Source: Chitinimonas sp. BJB300 (GTDB lineage Bacteria; Pseudomonadota; Gammaproteobacteria; Burkholderiales; Chitinimonadaceae). Taken from it: DNA of 64,000 bases. The stretch is from assembly GCF_002735695.1 (NCBI RefSeq), contig NZ_PDZH01000002.1, positions 1 through 64,000 on the forward strand, in the 5' to 3' direction. Of this stretch, positions 24,444 through 33,457 are shown piece by piece; within the stretch, counting starts at the first letter, position 1, and each line of letters opens with the position of its first letter. Below the pieces are notes generated by a model. That model did no database searches. It saw nothing but the letters and a program-made list of their open reading frames with translations, and was not told the origin of the DNA. Made by a program: the position numbers and the translations under genes.

Positions 24444-24743
24444 ATGACGAATGAAGCCCTAACAAGTTGGTGCGTCTACCTGCTCCGTTGCGCGGACGAT
24501 AGCCTGTATTGCGGTATTACCAATGATCTTGCCAAGCGCATTGCTACTCACAATACCGGCAAAGGGGCGCGCTATACCCGGGTGAGGTTGCCTGTAGTTG
24601 TTGCTTATGTGGAGCCTTGTGCCGACCGATCCGAGGCTTCCAAACGCGAAGCAGCAATCAAGTTGCTGTCCCGGTCCTCAAAGTTGGCGCTTATTGCCAA
24701 TCAGGGCGAGGTCGCTCTCGTCCTTCAAACCAATCCCGCTTAG
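24444..24743 (+). CDS. GIY-YIG domain protein (YhbQ/UPF0213 type)
   Basis: The 99-residue product carries the single GIY-YIG nuclease-like fold: SWCVYLLRCADDSLYCGITNDLAKRIATHNTGKGARYTR, with the motif here as VYLL/CGI, and KREAAIKLLSRSSKLALI. This matches the small YhbQ family, which resembles UvrC and homing endonuclease domains; its role is probably in DNA or nucleic-acid processing. The last 66 bases overlap the 3' end of eutC on the opposite strand. The start at 24444 is chosen because the family begins there; the frame opens at 24396. Confidence 0.85.
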   Translation: MTNEALTSWCVYLLRCADDSLYCGITNDLAKRIATHNTGKGARYTRVRLPVVVAYVEPCADRSEASKREAAIKLLSRSSKLALIANQGEVALVLQTNPA

Positions 24744-25439
24744 TCCCCGTTGCCTTGCCGCGCGCAGCAGCCACACAAGTTTTGCCGCAGCTTGTGCTGG
24801 CGGCAGGCCTTGCGGGCGAATGTTCGAGACACAATTTCGGTCTGCATCCAGGCGACCAAGGCGGGGGGCAAAGGTGAGATAGGCGCCGAGGCTGTCGGGT
24901 GAGGATAAGCCTGGCCGCTCGCCGAGTAGCATCAGCACCTGACGTGCGCCCAGCAACTCGCCAGCCTCATCGGCCAGTGCAACCCGTGCCTGTTCGGCCA
25001 GCACGATGGGGGCCACGGTAAAGTCAGCCAACAATGGCAAGAGAGCATTGAGGGTAACAACGGCTTGGCGTTCCACTGCCAGGGCTGAGAGGCCATCGGC
25101 CAGGATGATGGCGAGATCGTAGTCGCCGACATGCTGGCCTAACGCAATGGCGCTGTTTTCACTTAGTCGCCGGCCCAAATCCGGCCGTTGCAAATAGATG
25201 CGGCGGTCATCGGCCCGGCTGGTGACGTGTAAGCAGGTTTGGCCCAGTTCGGCCAATTGATTACGGATGGTTTCCACGGCAAGCGGTAGGTGAACCGCAT
25301 CGCGTGCTTGTGCGTGCGCAAGGCCAAAGGACAATACTTCCCGGGTAGGTAGGCCTGTGCCGGCTCGCCCCAGTGCGATTCGGGCTTGCGTGTGGGCTGC
25401 AAGCTTGTCCCAGGGGTCACGTGGGAGGAGTTTGCTCAT
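24678..25439 (-). CDS. eutC: Ethanolamine ammonia-lyase small subunit
   Basis: EutC is the light chain of the adenosylcobalamin-dependent enzyme that splits ethanolamine to acetaldehyde and ammonia. The 253-residue protein begins DPWDKLAAHTQARIALGRAGTGLPTREVLSFGLAHAQARDAVH and ends with GLSGIGLKDES, both family hallmarks; it also shows VLMLLGERPGLSSPDSLGAYLTF and NCVSNIRPQGL. It overlaps eutB by four bases (ATGA), so the two are translationally coupled. Its last 66 bases overlap the convergent GIY-YIG gene. Confidence 0.96.
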   Translation of the reverse strand: MSKLLPRDPWDKLAAHTQARIALGRAGTGLPTREVLSFGLAHAQARDAVHLPLAVETIRNQLAELGQTCLHVTSRADDRRIYLQRPDLGRRLSENSAIALGQHVGDYDLAIILADGLSALAVERQAVVTLNALLPLLADFTVAPIVLAEQARVALADEAGELLGARQVLMLLGERPGLSSPDSLGAYLTFAPRLGRLDADRNCVSNIRPQGLPPAQAAAKLVWLLRAARQRGLSGIGLKDESDLALIGNKRQL

Positions 25440-26824
25440 AGCACACCCGTGGAAAAGTCAGCCAGGAGGCGGTGGTCGGCACGCGCGGGCAGTAGCTGGC
25501 CGGTTTGGTTGGTCAACCGCATTTCAGCAAGCCAGGCTTCGAATTCCGGTGCACGTTTCAGCCCCAGTACCTCTCGTAGGAAGAGCTGGTCGTGGAAGGA
25601 GGTGCTTTGGTAATTGAGCATGATGTCGTCCGCACCCGGCACCCCCATGATGAAGTTGATCCCCGCCGTGCCCAGCAGCACCAGCAGGTTGTCCATATCG
25701 TCCTGGTCAGCTTCGGCATGGTTGGTGTAGCAGATGTCGCAACCCATCGGCACGCCAAGCAACTTGCCGCAGAAGTGGTCTTCAAGGCCGGCGCGGATAA
25801 TCTGCTTGCCATCGTAAAGGTATTCCGGCCCGATAAATCCGACGACGGTATTAACCAGCAGTGGCTTGAAGTGGCGGGCAACGGCATAGGCGCGTGCTTC
25901 GCAGGTTTGCTGGTCGACACCATGATGGGCGTTGGCTGACAACGCACTGCCTTGGCCGGTTTCGAAGTACATGACATTGTCGCCCACCGTGCCGCGTTTT
26001 AGCGACAGCGCAGCGTGATAGGCCTCTTCGAGCAATGCGAGGTTGATGCCAAAGCCTGCGTTGGCAGCTTCGGTGCCGGCGATAGACTGGAAAACTAGGT
26101 CCAGCGGCACGCCAGCCTCGATGGCGCGGATTTGGTTACTCACATGCGTGAGTACACAGCTCTGAGTAGGGATGGCATAGCGTTGAATCAGTTCATCCAG
26201 CATACGCCACAAGGTGGTAAGCGCCGGGATGCTGTCCGATGCTGGGTTGATGCCGATCACCGCGTCGCCCACGCCGTACATCAAGCCATCTAGCAGCGAC
26301 GCAGCAATGCCACGCGCGTCGTCGGTCGGGTGGTTCGGTTGCAGACGCACGGCCATGTGGCCCGGCAGGCCCAGGGTATTGCGAAAGGCTGTGACGACAT
26401 GGCATTTGCGCGCCACCGCAATCAAGTCCTGATTTCGCATCAGCTTGCTGACAGCCGCAGCCATTTCGGGTGTGATGCCGGGGGCGACAGTTGCCAACGT
26501 TGCACTATCGGTCTGTTCACTCAACAGCCATTCACGGAATTCACCGACGGCGAGTGATGCGATAACCGCGAAGGCAGCCGCATCGTGGCTGTCGATAATC
26601 AGGCGGGTGATTTCATCCGACTCGTATGGCACCAGCGCTTCATCAAGGAACCGGCGCAACGGCAGGTCTGCCAGGACGAACCTGGCCGCCATGCGTTGCT
26701 CGGCGCTTTGGGCGGCCACACCTGCCAGGTAGTCGCCCGAACGCGCTGGGCTGGCTTTGGCCAGCAGGTCTTTCAGGTCGACAAAATGGTGCTGGGTATG
26801 GCCCAGCTGGCAGGTGAATTTCAT
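25436..26824 (-). CDS. eutB: Ethanolamine ammonia-lyase large subunit
   Basis: EutB carries the active site and the cobalamin pocket of ethanolamine ammonia-lyase. From ATG 26824 the protein is 462 residues, the usual length. Conserved stretches include LGLPGHMAVRLQPNHPTDD, DAVIGINPASDS, VCDICYTNHAEADQDDMDNLLVLL (here GCDICYTNHAEADQDD), YFETGQGSALSANAHHG and FIMGVPGADDIMLNYQSTSFHD. The start is five bases after the permease stop, and it is coupled to eutC. No shell proteins, EutA reactivase or aldehyde dehydrogenase are nearby, so this is the simple eat-eutBC type using free enzyme rather than a microcompartment. Confidence 0.97.
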   Translation of the reverse strand: MKFTCQLGHTQHHFVDLKDLLAKASPARSGDYLAGVAAQSAEQRMAARFVLADLPLRRFLDEALVPYESDEITRLIIDSHDAAAFAVIASLAVGEFREWLLSEQTDSATLATVAPGITPEMAAAVSKLMRNQDLIAVARKCHVVTAFRNTLGLPGHMAVRLQPNHPTDDARGIAASLLDGLMYGVGDAVIGINPASDSIPALTTLWRMLDELIQRYAIPTQSCVLTHVSNQIRAIEAGVPLDLVFQSIAGTEAANAGFGINLALLEEAYHAALSLKRGTVGDNVMYFETGQGSALSANAHHGVDQQTCEARAYAVARHFKPLLVNTVVGFIGPEYLYDGKQIIRAGLEDHFCGKLLGVPMGCDICYTNHAEADQDDMDNLLVLLGTAGINFIMGVPGADDIMLNYQSTSFHDQLFLREVLGLKRAPEFEAWLAEMRLTNQTGQLLPARADHRLLADFSTGVL

Positions 26825-26829
26825 GGGCG

Positions 26830-28251
26830 TCAAGCCTGTTTGGGCTCTAGGCGTTCTGGCGATGCATTTTCTGTGGCGCCGACCTTGGCGGAATGCAACA
26901 TTGCATCGCTGGGTGCGGCTGCTCTTTGCCGGCTGGTAAAGAAGAAGTAAGTAAAGGCAGCGGCCAGGAAGCCGACGAAGACCAGGGCCAGCAGCTGGTT
27001 GTAATACACCAGAGCGGCAAGGCAGATGCAGGCGGCCAACAGGGCAAAAGCGGGCACCACGGGGTAGCCGGGGGCGAGGAAGGTGCGTTCAAGTTGGGGC
27101 TCGGTCACCCGAAGCTTGAACAAACTGGCCATTGAGATGATGTACATCACAATCGCGCCGAATACCGACAAGGTGACGATATTGGCGGTGAGGGGCTGAC
27201 CGCCGATGGTGATCAGGTTGTCACTGAAGATAGCGGCAATGCCCACTACACCGCCGGCCAGGATGGCACGATGTGGCGTTCGAAAGCGCGGGTGGATGGC
27301 AGCCAGGCTTTTAGGCAGATAGCCGGCTCTGCCCAAGGCGAAGATCTGGCGAGAGTAGCCCAGGATGATGCCGTGGAAGCTGGCAACAAGGCCGAACATC
27401 CCGATCCAGACCAACATATGCAGCCAGCCGCTATTGTCACCCACAATCATCTTCATGGCTTGCGGCAACGGGTCGTTGATATTGGCGAGCTTGCGCCAAT
27501 CGCCTGCGCCACCCGCAAAAATCATGACGCTTACCGCCAGCACCAGCAAGGTGACGATGCCGCCGATATAAGCTCGTGGAATGGTGCGCTTGGGGTCCTT
27601 GGCCTCTTCTGCGGCCATGGCTGCGCCTTCGATTGCCAGGAAAAACCAGATGGCGAAGGGGATGGCAGCAAACATGCCACCGAAGGCAGCAACGCTGAAA
27701 TGATCGTTACCACTCCAACCGCCTTGTACAAAGTTCGCCATGCTGAAGCCCGGCGCGACCACACCCATGAACACCAGCAGCTCGCCAATGGCGATAAGGG
27801 TGACGAAGAGTTCGAACGTGGCGGCGATTTGAACACCGACGATATTCAACGTCATGAAGACGAGATAGGCCCCCACCGCAGCGTATTTGGGATTGATGTC
27901 AGGAAATTGCACATTCAGATACGCGCCGATGGCCAAGGCAATGGCCGGGGGGGCGAAGACGAATTCAATCAGGGTGGCGATGCCAGCCAGGAATCCCCCT
28001 GCGGGGCCAAAAGCGCGTGTGGCATAGGCGAAGGGGCCGCCGGCATGGGGTATGGCGCTGGTCAGTTCGGTATAGCTGAATATAAATGCCATATACATGG
28101 CGGCGACAAAGAGCGAGGTAACCAAAAAGCCAAGGGTGCCAGCTTGTGCCCAGCCATAACTCCAACCGAAGTATTCACCGGAGATCACCAGCCCTACCGC
28201 GATACCCCATAAATGCCATACACCCAAGGTTTTCTTGAGTTGTTGTCCCAT
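26830..28251 (-). CDS. eat: Ethanolamine permease (APC superfamily)
   Basis: This inner-membrane carrier imports ethanolamine for EutBC. The 473-residue protein has about twelve hydrophobic segments and the ethanolamine permease pattern WHLWGIAVGLVISGEYFGWSYGW, SAIPHAGGPFAYATRAFGPAGGFLAG, IWFFLAIEGAAMAAEEAKDPKRTIPRAY and ASFHGIILGYSRQIFALGRAGYLP. ATG 28251 is chosen because the family begins near GQQLKKTLG. It is the first gene of the operon. An 8-bp inverted repeat lies 17-36 bases upstream and a family B repeat lies about 75 bases upstream, so the promoter is probably in or near the repeat. Confidence 0.95.
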   Translation of the reverse strand: MGQQLKKTLGVWHLWGIAVGLVISGEYFGWSYGWAQAGTLGFLVTSLFVAAMYMAFIFSYTELTSAIPHAGGPFAYATRAFGPAGGFLAGIATLIEFVFAPPAIALAIGAYLNVQFPDINPKYAAVGAYLVFMTLNIVGVQIAATFELFVTLIAIGELLVFMGVVAPGFSMANFVQGGWSGNDHFSVAAFGGMFAAIPFAIWFFLAIEGAAMAAEEAKDPKRTIPRAYIGGIVTLLVLAVSVMIFAGGAGDWRKLANINDPLPQAMKMIVGDNSGWLHMLVWIGMFGLVASFHGIILGYSRQIFALGRAGYLPKSLAAIHPRFRTPHRAILAGGVVGIAAIFSDNLITIGGQPLTANIVTLSVFGAIVMYIISMASLFKLRVTEPQLERTFLAPGYPVVPAFALLAACICLAALVYYNQLLALVFVGFLAAAFTYFFFTSRQRAAAPSDAMLHSAKVGATENASPERLEPKQA

Positions 28252-28267
28252 GATTATGTTCCCGAAT

Positions 28268-28287
28268 TTGACGGCAATCGCCGTCAA
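28268..28287. promoter_or_regulatory. Inverted repeat just upstream of the eat start
   Basis: TTGACGGC, AATC, GCCGTCAA is a perfect 8-bp inverted repeat with a four-base loop, centred 26 bp upstream of the permease start codon. It can fold as a hairpin in the leader or act as a regulator site for the eat-eutBC operon. Which protein would bind is unknown. Confidence 0.4.
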
Positions 28288-28324
28288 TGGCGCTGAAGTG
28301 GGTAGTTGTCGTCGGGCAAGCTCT

Positions 28325-28472
28325 CAGAACCTGTTTACGAGCAGACAGCGCAGCCGTGATCAAGCCTCATGTGCTGCTCAAAACCCCTCATATGCCTCTA
28401 AGTGCATGTCGAGTTTTTGCGCTGCGCGTCATTCTGCTGACGGCTGCTTGTGACTGTTCGTAATAAGCGCTA
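28325..28472 (+). repeat. Dispersed MITE-like repeat, family B, copy B2
   Basis: About 148 bp with ends CAGAACCTGTTTACGA and TCGTAATAAGCGCTA; the right end has diverged. The interior (GCAGCCGTGATC, CTCATGTGCTGCTC, TTGCGCTGCGC, CTGCTGACGGCTGCT) matches copy B1. It lies upstream of the eat-eutBC operon. Confidence 0.8.
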
Positions 28473-28783
28473 AGGTGTTCAAACCAGAAGAAGTGGCGTT
28501 GGCCAGCAGGCTGTATACGTAGCCCTAAATGAAGCTTGCTGGCAGCCTGCGCACTCTAACAATTTGCTAGCATCCAACACCATAAAAGCTCGCGAGGGTA
28601 GGGCTGGCGTTGCAAATAGGGTGCAGGAGTGTCGCAGAGTGCACAAATTCGGGGTGGCAGCAATCTATGCGTAGTCTGGTGGGACGGTGCCGGTTGTTGG
28701 TCTGATGCCATAGCCACAACAAATGCGTCATTGCGGTTCAGATTGGAATTCGCCCAATTGAATGTGGATTCGCCCAGTTAAAA
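28473..28783. other. Intergenic stretch between the eat operon and the diguanylate cyclase gene
   Basis: I see no gene in these 311 bases. Near the right edge two direct copies of ATTCGCCCARTT (28748-28759 and 28768-28779) lie 20 bp apart, ending four bases before the cyclase stop codon. Nothing else is recognisable. Confidence 0.5.
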
Positions 28784-29863
28784 TTACTGGCTGGTGAGTT
28801 TTGATTTTTTATAGGTTGTTTTCATTTGATACATTCGTTCATCTGCCAGTTGAATAAGTTCGTCTGCGGATAAATGCTCATCAGGGCCAGAAGAGGCACA
28901 ACCAATACTTAACGATACGACTTCTTCTGATTTGTACATTTCCTCTAAAAGCCGGCGGCTGAATATTTCTTGTGCCTGTTCCTCATCGCAATTAGGCAAA
29001 ATAATACAAAACTCATCGCCACCATTACGAAAACTAAAATCTTCGCGACGACAACAGGTTTTTATTGCTTCAGACACAAAACGCAGAACCTGATCTCCTT
29101 TACGGTGTCCTTTTGTATCATTTAGATTTTTAAAATCATTGACGTCAATATAAACAGCGGTCACCGTCTGGCTGTGGCGCTCAGCATATCGAAGTACTTT
29201 GGTAAGAATTTCATTCAAATGTCTTACATTAAGCAGGCCAGTTAATGGGTCGGTTCTGGATAACTCTTCCAACTCTTTGGTTCTTTGCCCGACTTTATCT
29301 TCAAGCGAACGTGCATATTGCTCAGATTTGTTTTTTGATATTTCTATTTCTGAAACAAGACTTCGTATATAGGTTTCAAAGACCAAAGAAACGTCAAACA
29401 TAAATAGTTTTGCGAGGGCGTTTGTTGTCGCGATTCTTTCCTCACTTTGCTTGAGAGTGGAAGCAATATATTCATTAAGCAGTGTATTTAATGAATAAAC
29501 GGCGGCAAGGTAGAGTTTCGGTTCAACACCAATCCGTTTGTGTATTAGGCCAATACGCAAACGGTTGTTGACGTACTCCAAATCGTATACACCACTAAAT
29601 ATATCTATAATATATTTTCTTTGCGCGTTGCGAAGCCTGTTTAAGGTGTCGGCATCGCCAATCAGCAATGCAATTTCAGGTATGGCAGTTTGCTCTAGGT
29701 AAAACGCATTTACAATTTTTTCTAATTCTTTTTCGATGGTAAATTTAAAGTCGCCTAGGCATTTAGCATCTTGTTCTGAAAATGTGAATAGAGACTTTCG
29801 ATTCTCTATTTCGAAATCGGTAATTCGCAATTGCTCAAGTAAGGTCTGATCCGTTTGTTTCAT
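28784..29863 (-). CDS. Globin-coupled diguanylate cyclase (DosC-like oxygen sensor)
   Basis: Diguanylate cyclases make c-di-GMP from two GTP. The 359-residue protein has an N-terminal protoglobin sensor (residues about 15-160) with the proximal heme ligand His108 in LIHKRIGVEPKLYLAAVYSLN, a short linker helix, and a C-terminal GGDEF domain: SRTDPLTGLLN at 202-212, VYIDVNDFKNLND and GGDEF at 281-285. An RxxD product-inhibition site (Arg272-Asp275) lies five residues before GGDEF. The layout matches E. coli DosC. The gene is distinctly AT-richer than its neighbours, which suggests acquisition by transfer. Confidence 0.9.
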   Translation of the reverse strand: MKQTDQTLLEQLRITDFEIENRKSLFTFSEQDAKCLGDFKFTIEKELEKIVNAFYLEQTAIPEIALLIGDADTLNRLRNAQRKYIIDIFSGVYDLEYVNNRLRIGLIHKRIGVEPKLYLAAVYSLNTLLNEYIASTLKQSEERIATTNALAKLFMFDVSLVFETYIRSLVSEIEISKNKSEQYARSLEDKVGQRTKELEELSRTDPLTGLLNVRHLNEILTKVLRYAERHSQTVTAVYIDVNDFKNLNDTKGHRKGDQVLRFVSEAIKTCCRREDFSFRNGGDEFCIILPNCDEEQAQEIFSRRLLEEMYKSEEVVSLSIGCASSGPDEHLSADELIQLADERMYQMKTTYKKSKLTSQ

Positions 29864-30036
29864 ATTGCACCGGGCAATTTTTCTTATGTTTGAAATTAAA
29901 TTTCATTTGAATGAGCATAATCTATGATCATTCAATTTTATAAGTGGCAGCGATGCAATTGTCAAGTTGGTTTGCGTGACAATTAAAAGGCGAGGCAGTT
30001 TAAAGCGCCTTGAAATAGTCAAGCCAAAAACATCAA

Positions 30037-31593
30037 TTATTTCATACATTTACTTTTGCTTAAGTTGTCAAGGTGAGTTCCCCAATTAAGGGAGTCTCGT
30101 ACGTAATAGCAAAGCTTATCGTTGCCGTCCTCGCCTGTTTGCTCATATAAATAGAGTGCTCGGCCTATGCTACGGCGGCGATAGCCATAATTGGCTTTTG
30201 GAAAGATTTGGCCACGCCATGCACCGGTGTTGATGTAACTATAGTTTGGCCGCTGCGGTGGGGTATCGAATTGAAGGTCTGCCTCCAGTGCGACGTGTGT
30301 ATGGCCTTCGGTGTGAATGCTGAAGCCGTATTCACGGTATGCCGCATGAAAACCTGCCAGGCTGATGAGGTCTTTTAGCGCAATGCCGGACTTGGGTTCT
30401 TGTACCCATGCCATCAGCTTCATGACGCCCAGGCTGACAATTTCCTCGCGCAGGCGGCTCAGTATCCAGAGTATTGGCAGGAATACGATGATGGGAAAGG
30501 GGGCTCTTTGCCACGTGGTGCCATGCGATAACCAGCGGCGTAGATTGTTGCGGAAGTTGGTGGAAATCGCCCGCAGGATATGCTCATCCGTCCCTTTACT
30601 GCGCTGTGCGCGGGCTTCTTGCAAGATACGCACGATGCCCTTGGTAGCTGGGCGGTAAAGGTCCATTTCGTCCAGAATGCTGCACAGCCGGCTGATTGCC
30701 TTGGAATCCGTCCGGTTGGCGGCTTCCTGCAGGTGAAGCGCGTTTTTTGCGTCCCAGATAAAGCCGGATAACAGACCAGCCGCTACCGTGTCACCAAAGC
30801 AGGCATCGGTAAAAGGGGCAAAGTGCAGGGCTTTCCAATGGGCTGGGTGCCATTTCCCGACTTTCCAGCCTCCGGTGGGCACTGAGTTGCTGCTGTCGCG
30901 CCATTGGCCATGCGTGGCAAACAGCTGGAAGCCACGGTCGCCAAAATAAAAGGGGAGCCATGGGGCTTCACCGGGGGTGGCTCGGCCGTACATGGCGGTA
31001 ATCCACTGTGTGTACTCGGCATCCTGCTCGGTGTCCCAATCCAGGCATTCCAGGTAGAACCGCTTGCGGGCGTGGCTGACCAGCAGCAACTCTTTGTCGT
31101 GGTTGCCCACGATGGGAATCACCTTCATGGTAACGCCAGCGTTTTTCAGGCGTGCTTTCAATTGCCGCAGCAGCTCAAAAAACCCATCTACGCCAAACAG
31201 TCCGCTCGGCCGGGCATGCTGGTCGATGATGCCGCCCATGATCTTGTCGATCAGCTCGACAAAACGGGGGTGGTCGCGCTCCCATGGGTAGACGCCGGCT
31301 TCGGTCCAGATGGCACTGCGGATCAGGTCTATGATGTCGCCGTTGAGCACAAACACAAGCTCTTGCTGGCCTTGCGCTGCCTGCTCGACCTGCTGAAAGA
31401 AGAACAGCCAGTCTTCACCTTCGCCGCTTTGGTTGCCCACGGTGCCATCTGTGCAATGGATGTCACTGATGACGATGCACAGGCGTTTGGACGCGGTGGA
31501 GGCCGGCAGAAAAGCCAAGTGGGGCAGGCTGCGTACACCGCTGCGTGCTTTCAGCAGCAGTTTCTGAAGCAATGGTTGGTTGGCGCTAGGCAT
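30037..31593 (-). CDS. Calcineurin-like metallophosphoesterase
   Basis: The 518-residue protein shows the five metal motifs of the family: VISDIHCTDG, LNGDIIDLI, VGNHDKELL, FATHGQWRD and EGHTHVALE. The segment about 380-420 (WQRAPFPIIVFLPILWILSRL) is hydrophobic and may anchor it to the membrane. The substrate is unknown. It is the last of three minus-strand genes (oxidoreductase, hydrolase, phosphoesterase) and overlaps the hydrolase gene by 8 bp, so they are expressed together. A large insertion (about 230-330) between motifs is unusual for small phosphoesterases. Confidence 0.8.
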   Translation of the reverse strand: MPSANQPLLQKLLLKARSGVRSLPHLAFLPASTASKRLCIVISDIHCTDGTVGNQSGEGEDWLFFFQQVEQAAQGQQELVFVLNGDIIDLIRSAIWTEAGVYPWERDHPRFVELIDKIMGGIIDQHARPSGLFGVDGFFELLRQLKARLKNAGVTMKVIPIVGNHDKELLLVSHARKRFYLECLDWDTEQDAEYTQWITAMYGRATPGEAPWLPFYFGDRGFQLFATHGQWRDSSNSVPTGGWKVGKWHPAHWKALHFAPFTDACFGDTVAAGLLSGFIWDAKNALHLQEAANRTDSKAISRLCSILDEMDLYRPATKGIVRILQEARAQRSKGTDEHILRAISTNFRNNLRRWLSHGTTWQRAPFPIIVFLPILWILSRLREEIVSLGVMKLMAWVQEPKSGIALKDLISLAGFHAAYREYGFSIHTEGHTHVALEADLQFDTPPQRPNYSYINTGAWRGQIFPKANYGYRRRSIGRALYLYEQTGEDGNDKLCYYVRDSLNWGTHLDNLSKSKCMK

Positions 31594-33331
31594 TGCTGTG
31601 TATGCGCAGGAAGTCGAGCATGCGGGGGAAGGTGTCTTGCGCTACGTTTTTGCCCATGAAGACATCCTGATGGCCATAGCTGGGGTAGACATGCAACTGG
31701 TGGCGGCCGGGGACGATTTTTTCAAGCCGCTGGTGACACAGGATGTTGGAATCCGCGAAGACGCCGTTTTCCTGGCCGGTGGTCAACAGGAGGGGCGTCG
31801 TGACATTGGCGATGTTGGTGAAATAGTTGTCGGGCAGGGCTGCGTAGCGTGGGTTGCCGGGCTCGAATTTTACCGGGTCGTGGTTGGCGTTCACCATCTT
31901 CAGCACATGGCGGTAATAATTGACGCTGATGCCGCCAAACAGGTCGCCAAGCCGGTTATGGGTTTCCGCCGCCATGTTCTGGTGCAGGAAGAGGGCGGGT
32001 TTGCCCGCCCCCCACATGAAGCTGAGCATATGGCATTCACTCGAATCACACTCATGGTGGAACCAGTCCACTCCCATGGCCAGCAGCTTGCCGGGCGACC
32101 AACCCGGCTGGTGCCGCCAGCGTGGATTGACGTATTCGACTCCCAGTAAGTAGTCGCAAGCCAGTGGCCCGAGGCCAAGCTTGAGTTTGGAGAAGGGCGG
32201 CACATTGGTTGTCAGGGCGATGCTGTTGAGGATGGCGCTTTGGATGCTGCCAACCTGCCCGGCTGCGAGGCTCATGCCGAAAGTCAGTGCGCCTACGCAA
32301 TGGGCAATCACATGCAGGCGTTTGTTTTGGCCAATGATCTGGCGCAAGGTGGCGATAGCGGCTGGGTGGTCGTACAACGCCAGGTCGTCCAGGTTGGCGT
32401 GGCCGCGGATCAGGTTGTAGGGAAAGCGGTTGCTGCCGCGGTGGTCCAGCGTAAAGACATCGCTGTACCCATGGTTGAGCAGGTGCTGTACCAGATTTTC
32501 GTGCTCGGGCATGATGAACATATCTGAAGACGTGGTAAGGCCATGGATGATCAGCACCACATCGTTACATGGCGCGCGCTGGAAGCGTGTCAGCTTCAGG
32601 CCTAGCCCATCGCCTGTGCTGAATGGATGTTCGGTGATGGTGGCGCCACGTACGCCTTCGGTGGTGGAGCGCGCATAGATGCGAGTTGCTTCGTAAGGCC
32701 GGGGGGGGAGTGAAGGTCCGTAGATTTGCCAAAGCGAGCCGGCAAAGAATTCTCCAAATGCTGCCATGCCCTTGATGCTGTTATTACCTTGCGCATCGGT
32801 TGCGCGCACGGTGCGCAGCACCTTGGCGAAATCGACAACGCCCAAACTGAGTATCCCCGTAGCGAGCAAATTAGCCTGTGGCGCTTGTTCTGGGGTGATG
32901 TGACCCACGAAAAGATTCGTATACAGCGTGGTGGTGTCATGCCAAAGGTCAAAGCCGAAGTGGTGCTGCACTTCTTTCTGACCGGCCAGGGTAAAGCGGT
33001 TACCCTCTGCATTCACGCAATACACCCGGTAGTTCATGACCTTGCGGTCGAGGTCAGCCGTGTTCGGCATCAGCATGAAACGCCCCGACTCTACCGTGGC
33101 CTGGCCGCCTACCAATGGGCCTTCGATGAAGCCTGTCAGCCTGGCACCGTGTTCGCTGGACGTCAGAAAGACGGCAAGATCATCGACATCGACATTCACA
33201 TGTATGGCCAGTGGCAGATTGGCTTTACGTCCTTCCTCGAAACCATCGGCAAAGCTGTTTCCACCCAGGCTGGCATAGCCGCTCATGGTTTCAGCGAAAT
33301 GGATCTTGATACCCTGCAACTCGGTACGCAT
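31586..33331 (-). CDS. Large alpha/beta-hydrolase with Cys in the nucleophile elbow
   Basis: The N-terminal 250 residues resemble the beta-rich segment that accompanies GMC cholesterol-oxidase-like enzymes (ESGRFMLMPNTADLDRKVMNYRVYC). An alpha/beta-hydrolase domain follows: VVLIIHGLTTSSDMF, FTLDHRGSNRFPYN and IAHCVGALTFGMSLAAG. The nucleophile position is Cys345 (AHCVG) instead of Ser in GxSxG, as in polyhydroxyalkanoate synthases. Candidate Asp and His are in GVFADSN and YPSYGHQD. In some bacteria the oxidoreductase and this hydrolase appear to be fused; here they are separate neighbours. The substrate is probably lipophilic, by inference. Confidence 0.75.
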   Translation of the reverse strand: MRTELQGIKIHFAETMSGYASLGGNSFADGFEEGRKANLPLAIHVNVDVDDLAVFLTSSEHGARLTGFIEGPLVGGQATVESGRFMLMPNTADLDRKVMNYRVYCVNAEGNRFTLAGQKEVQHHFGFDLWHDTTTLYTNLFVGHITPEQAPQANLLATGILSLGVVDFAKVLRTVRATDAQGNNSIKGMAAFGEFFAGSLWQIYGPSLPPRPYEATRIYARSTTEGVRGATITEHPFSTGDGLGLKLTRFQRAPCNDVVLIIHGLTTSSDMFIMPEHENLVQHLLNHGYSDVFTLDHRGSNRFPYNLIRGHANLDDLALYDHPAAIATLRQIIGQNKRLHVIAHCVGALTFGMSLAAGQVGSIQSAILNSIALTTNVPPFSKLKLGLGPLACDYLLGVEYVNPRWRHQPGWSPGKLLAMGVDWFHHECDSSECHMLSFMWGAGKPALFLHQNMAAETHNRLGDLFGGISVNYYRHVLKMVNANHDPVKFEPGNPRYAALPDNYFTNIANVTTPLLLTTGQENGVFADSNILCHQRLEKIVPGRHQLHVYPSYGHQDVFMGKNVAQDTFPRMLDFLRIHSNA

Positions 33332-33457
33332 CGTTATTTCCCCCTACAAATTTAAATACACCCTGGCGATCGCGCTTTATTTGGCCTGTCCTCGCATAGC
33401 TACCGGGCCGCGGGGCTAGGCTGGCATTCAATTGCAGGGTGGGTGTTTTGATTTTTG

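Noticed and set aside
27271-28212. 313-codon plus-strand frame opposite the permease gene eat
   Set aside because: It mirrors the codon periodicity of eat, is rich in His, Asp and Gly without any domain pattern, and the eat protein is clearly real.
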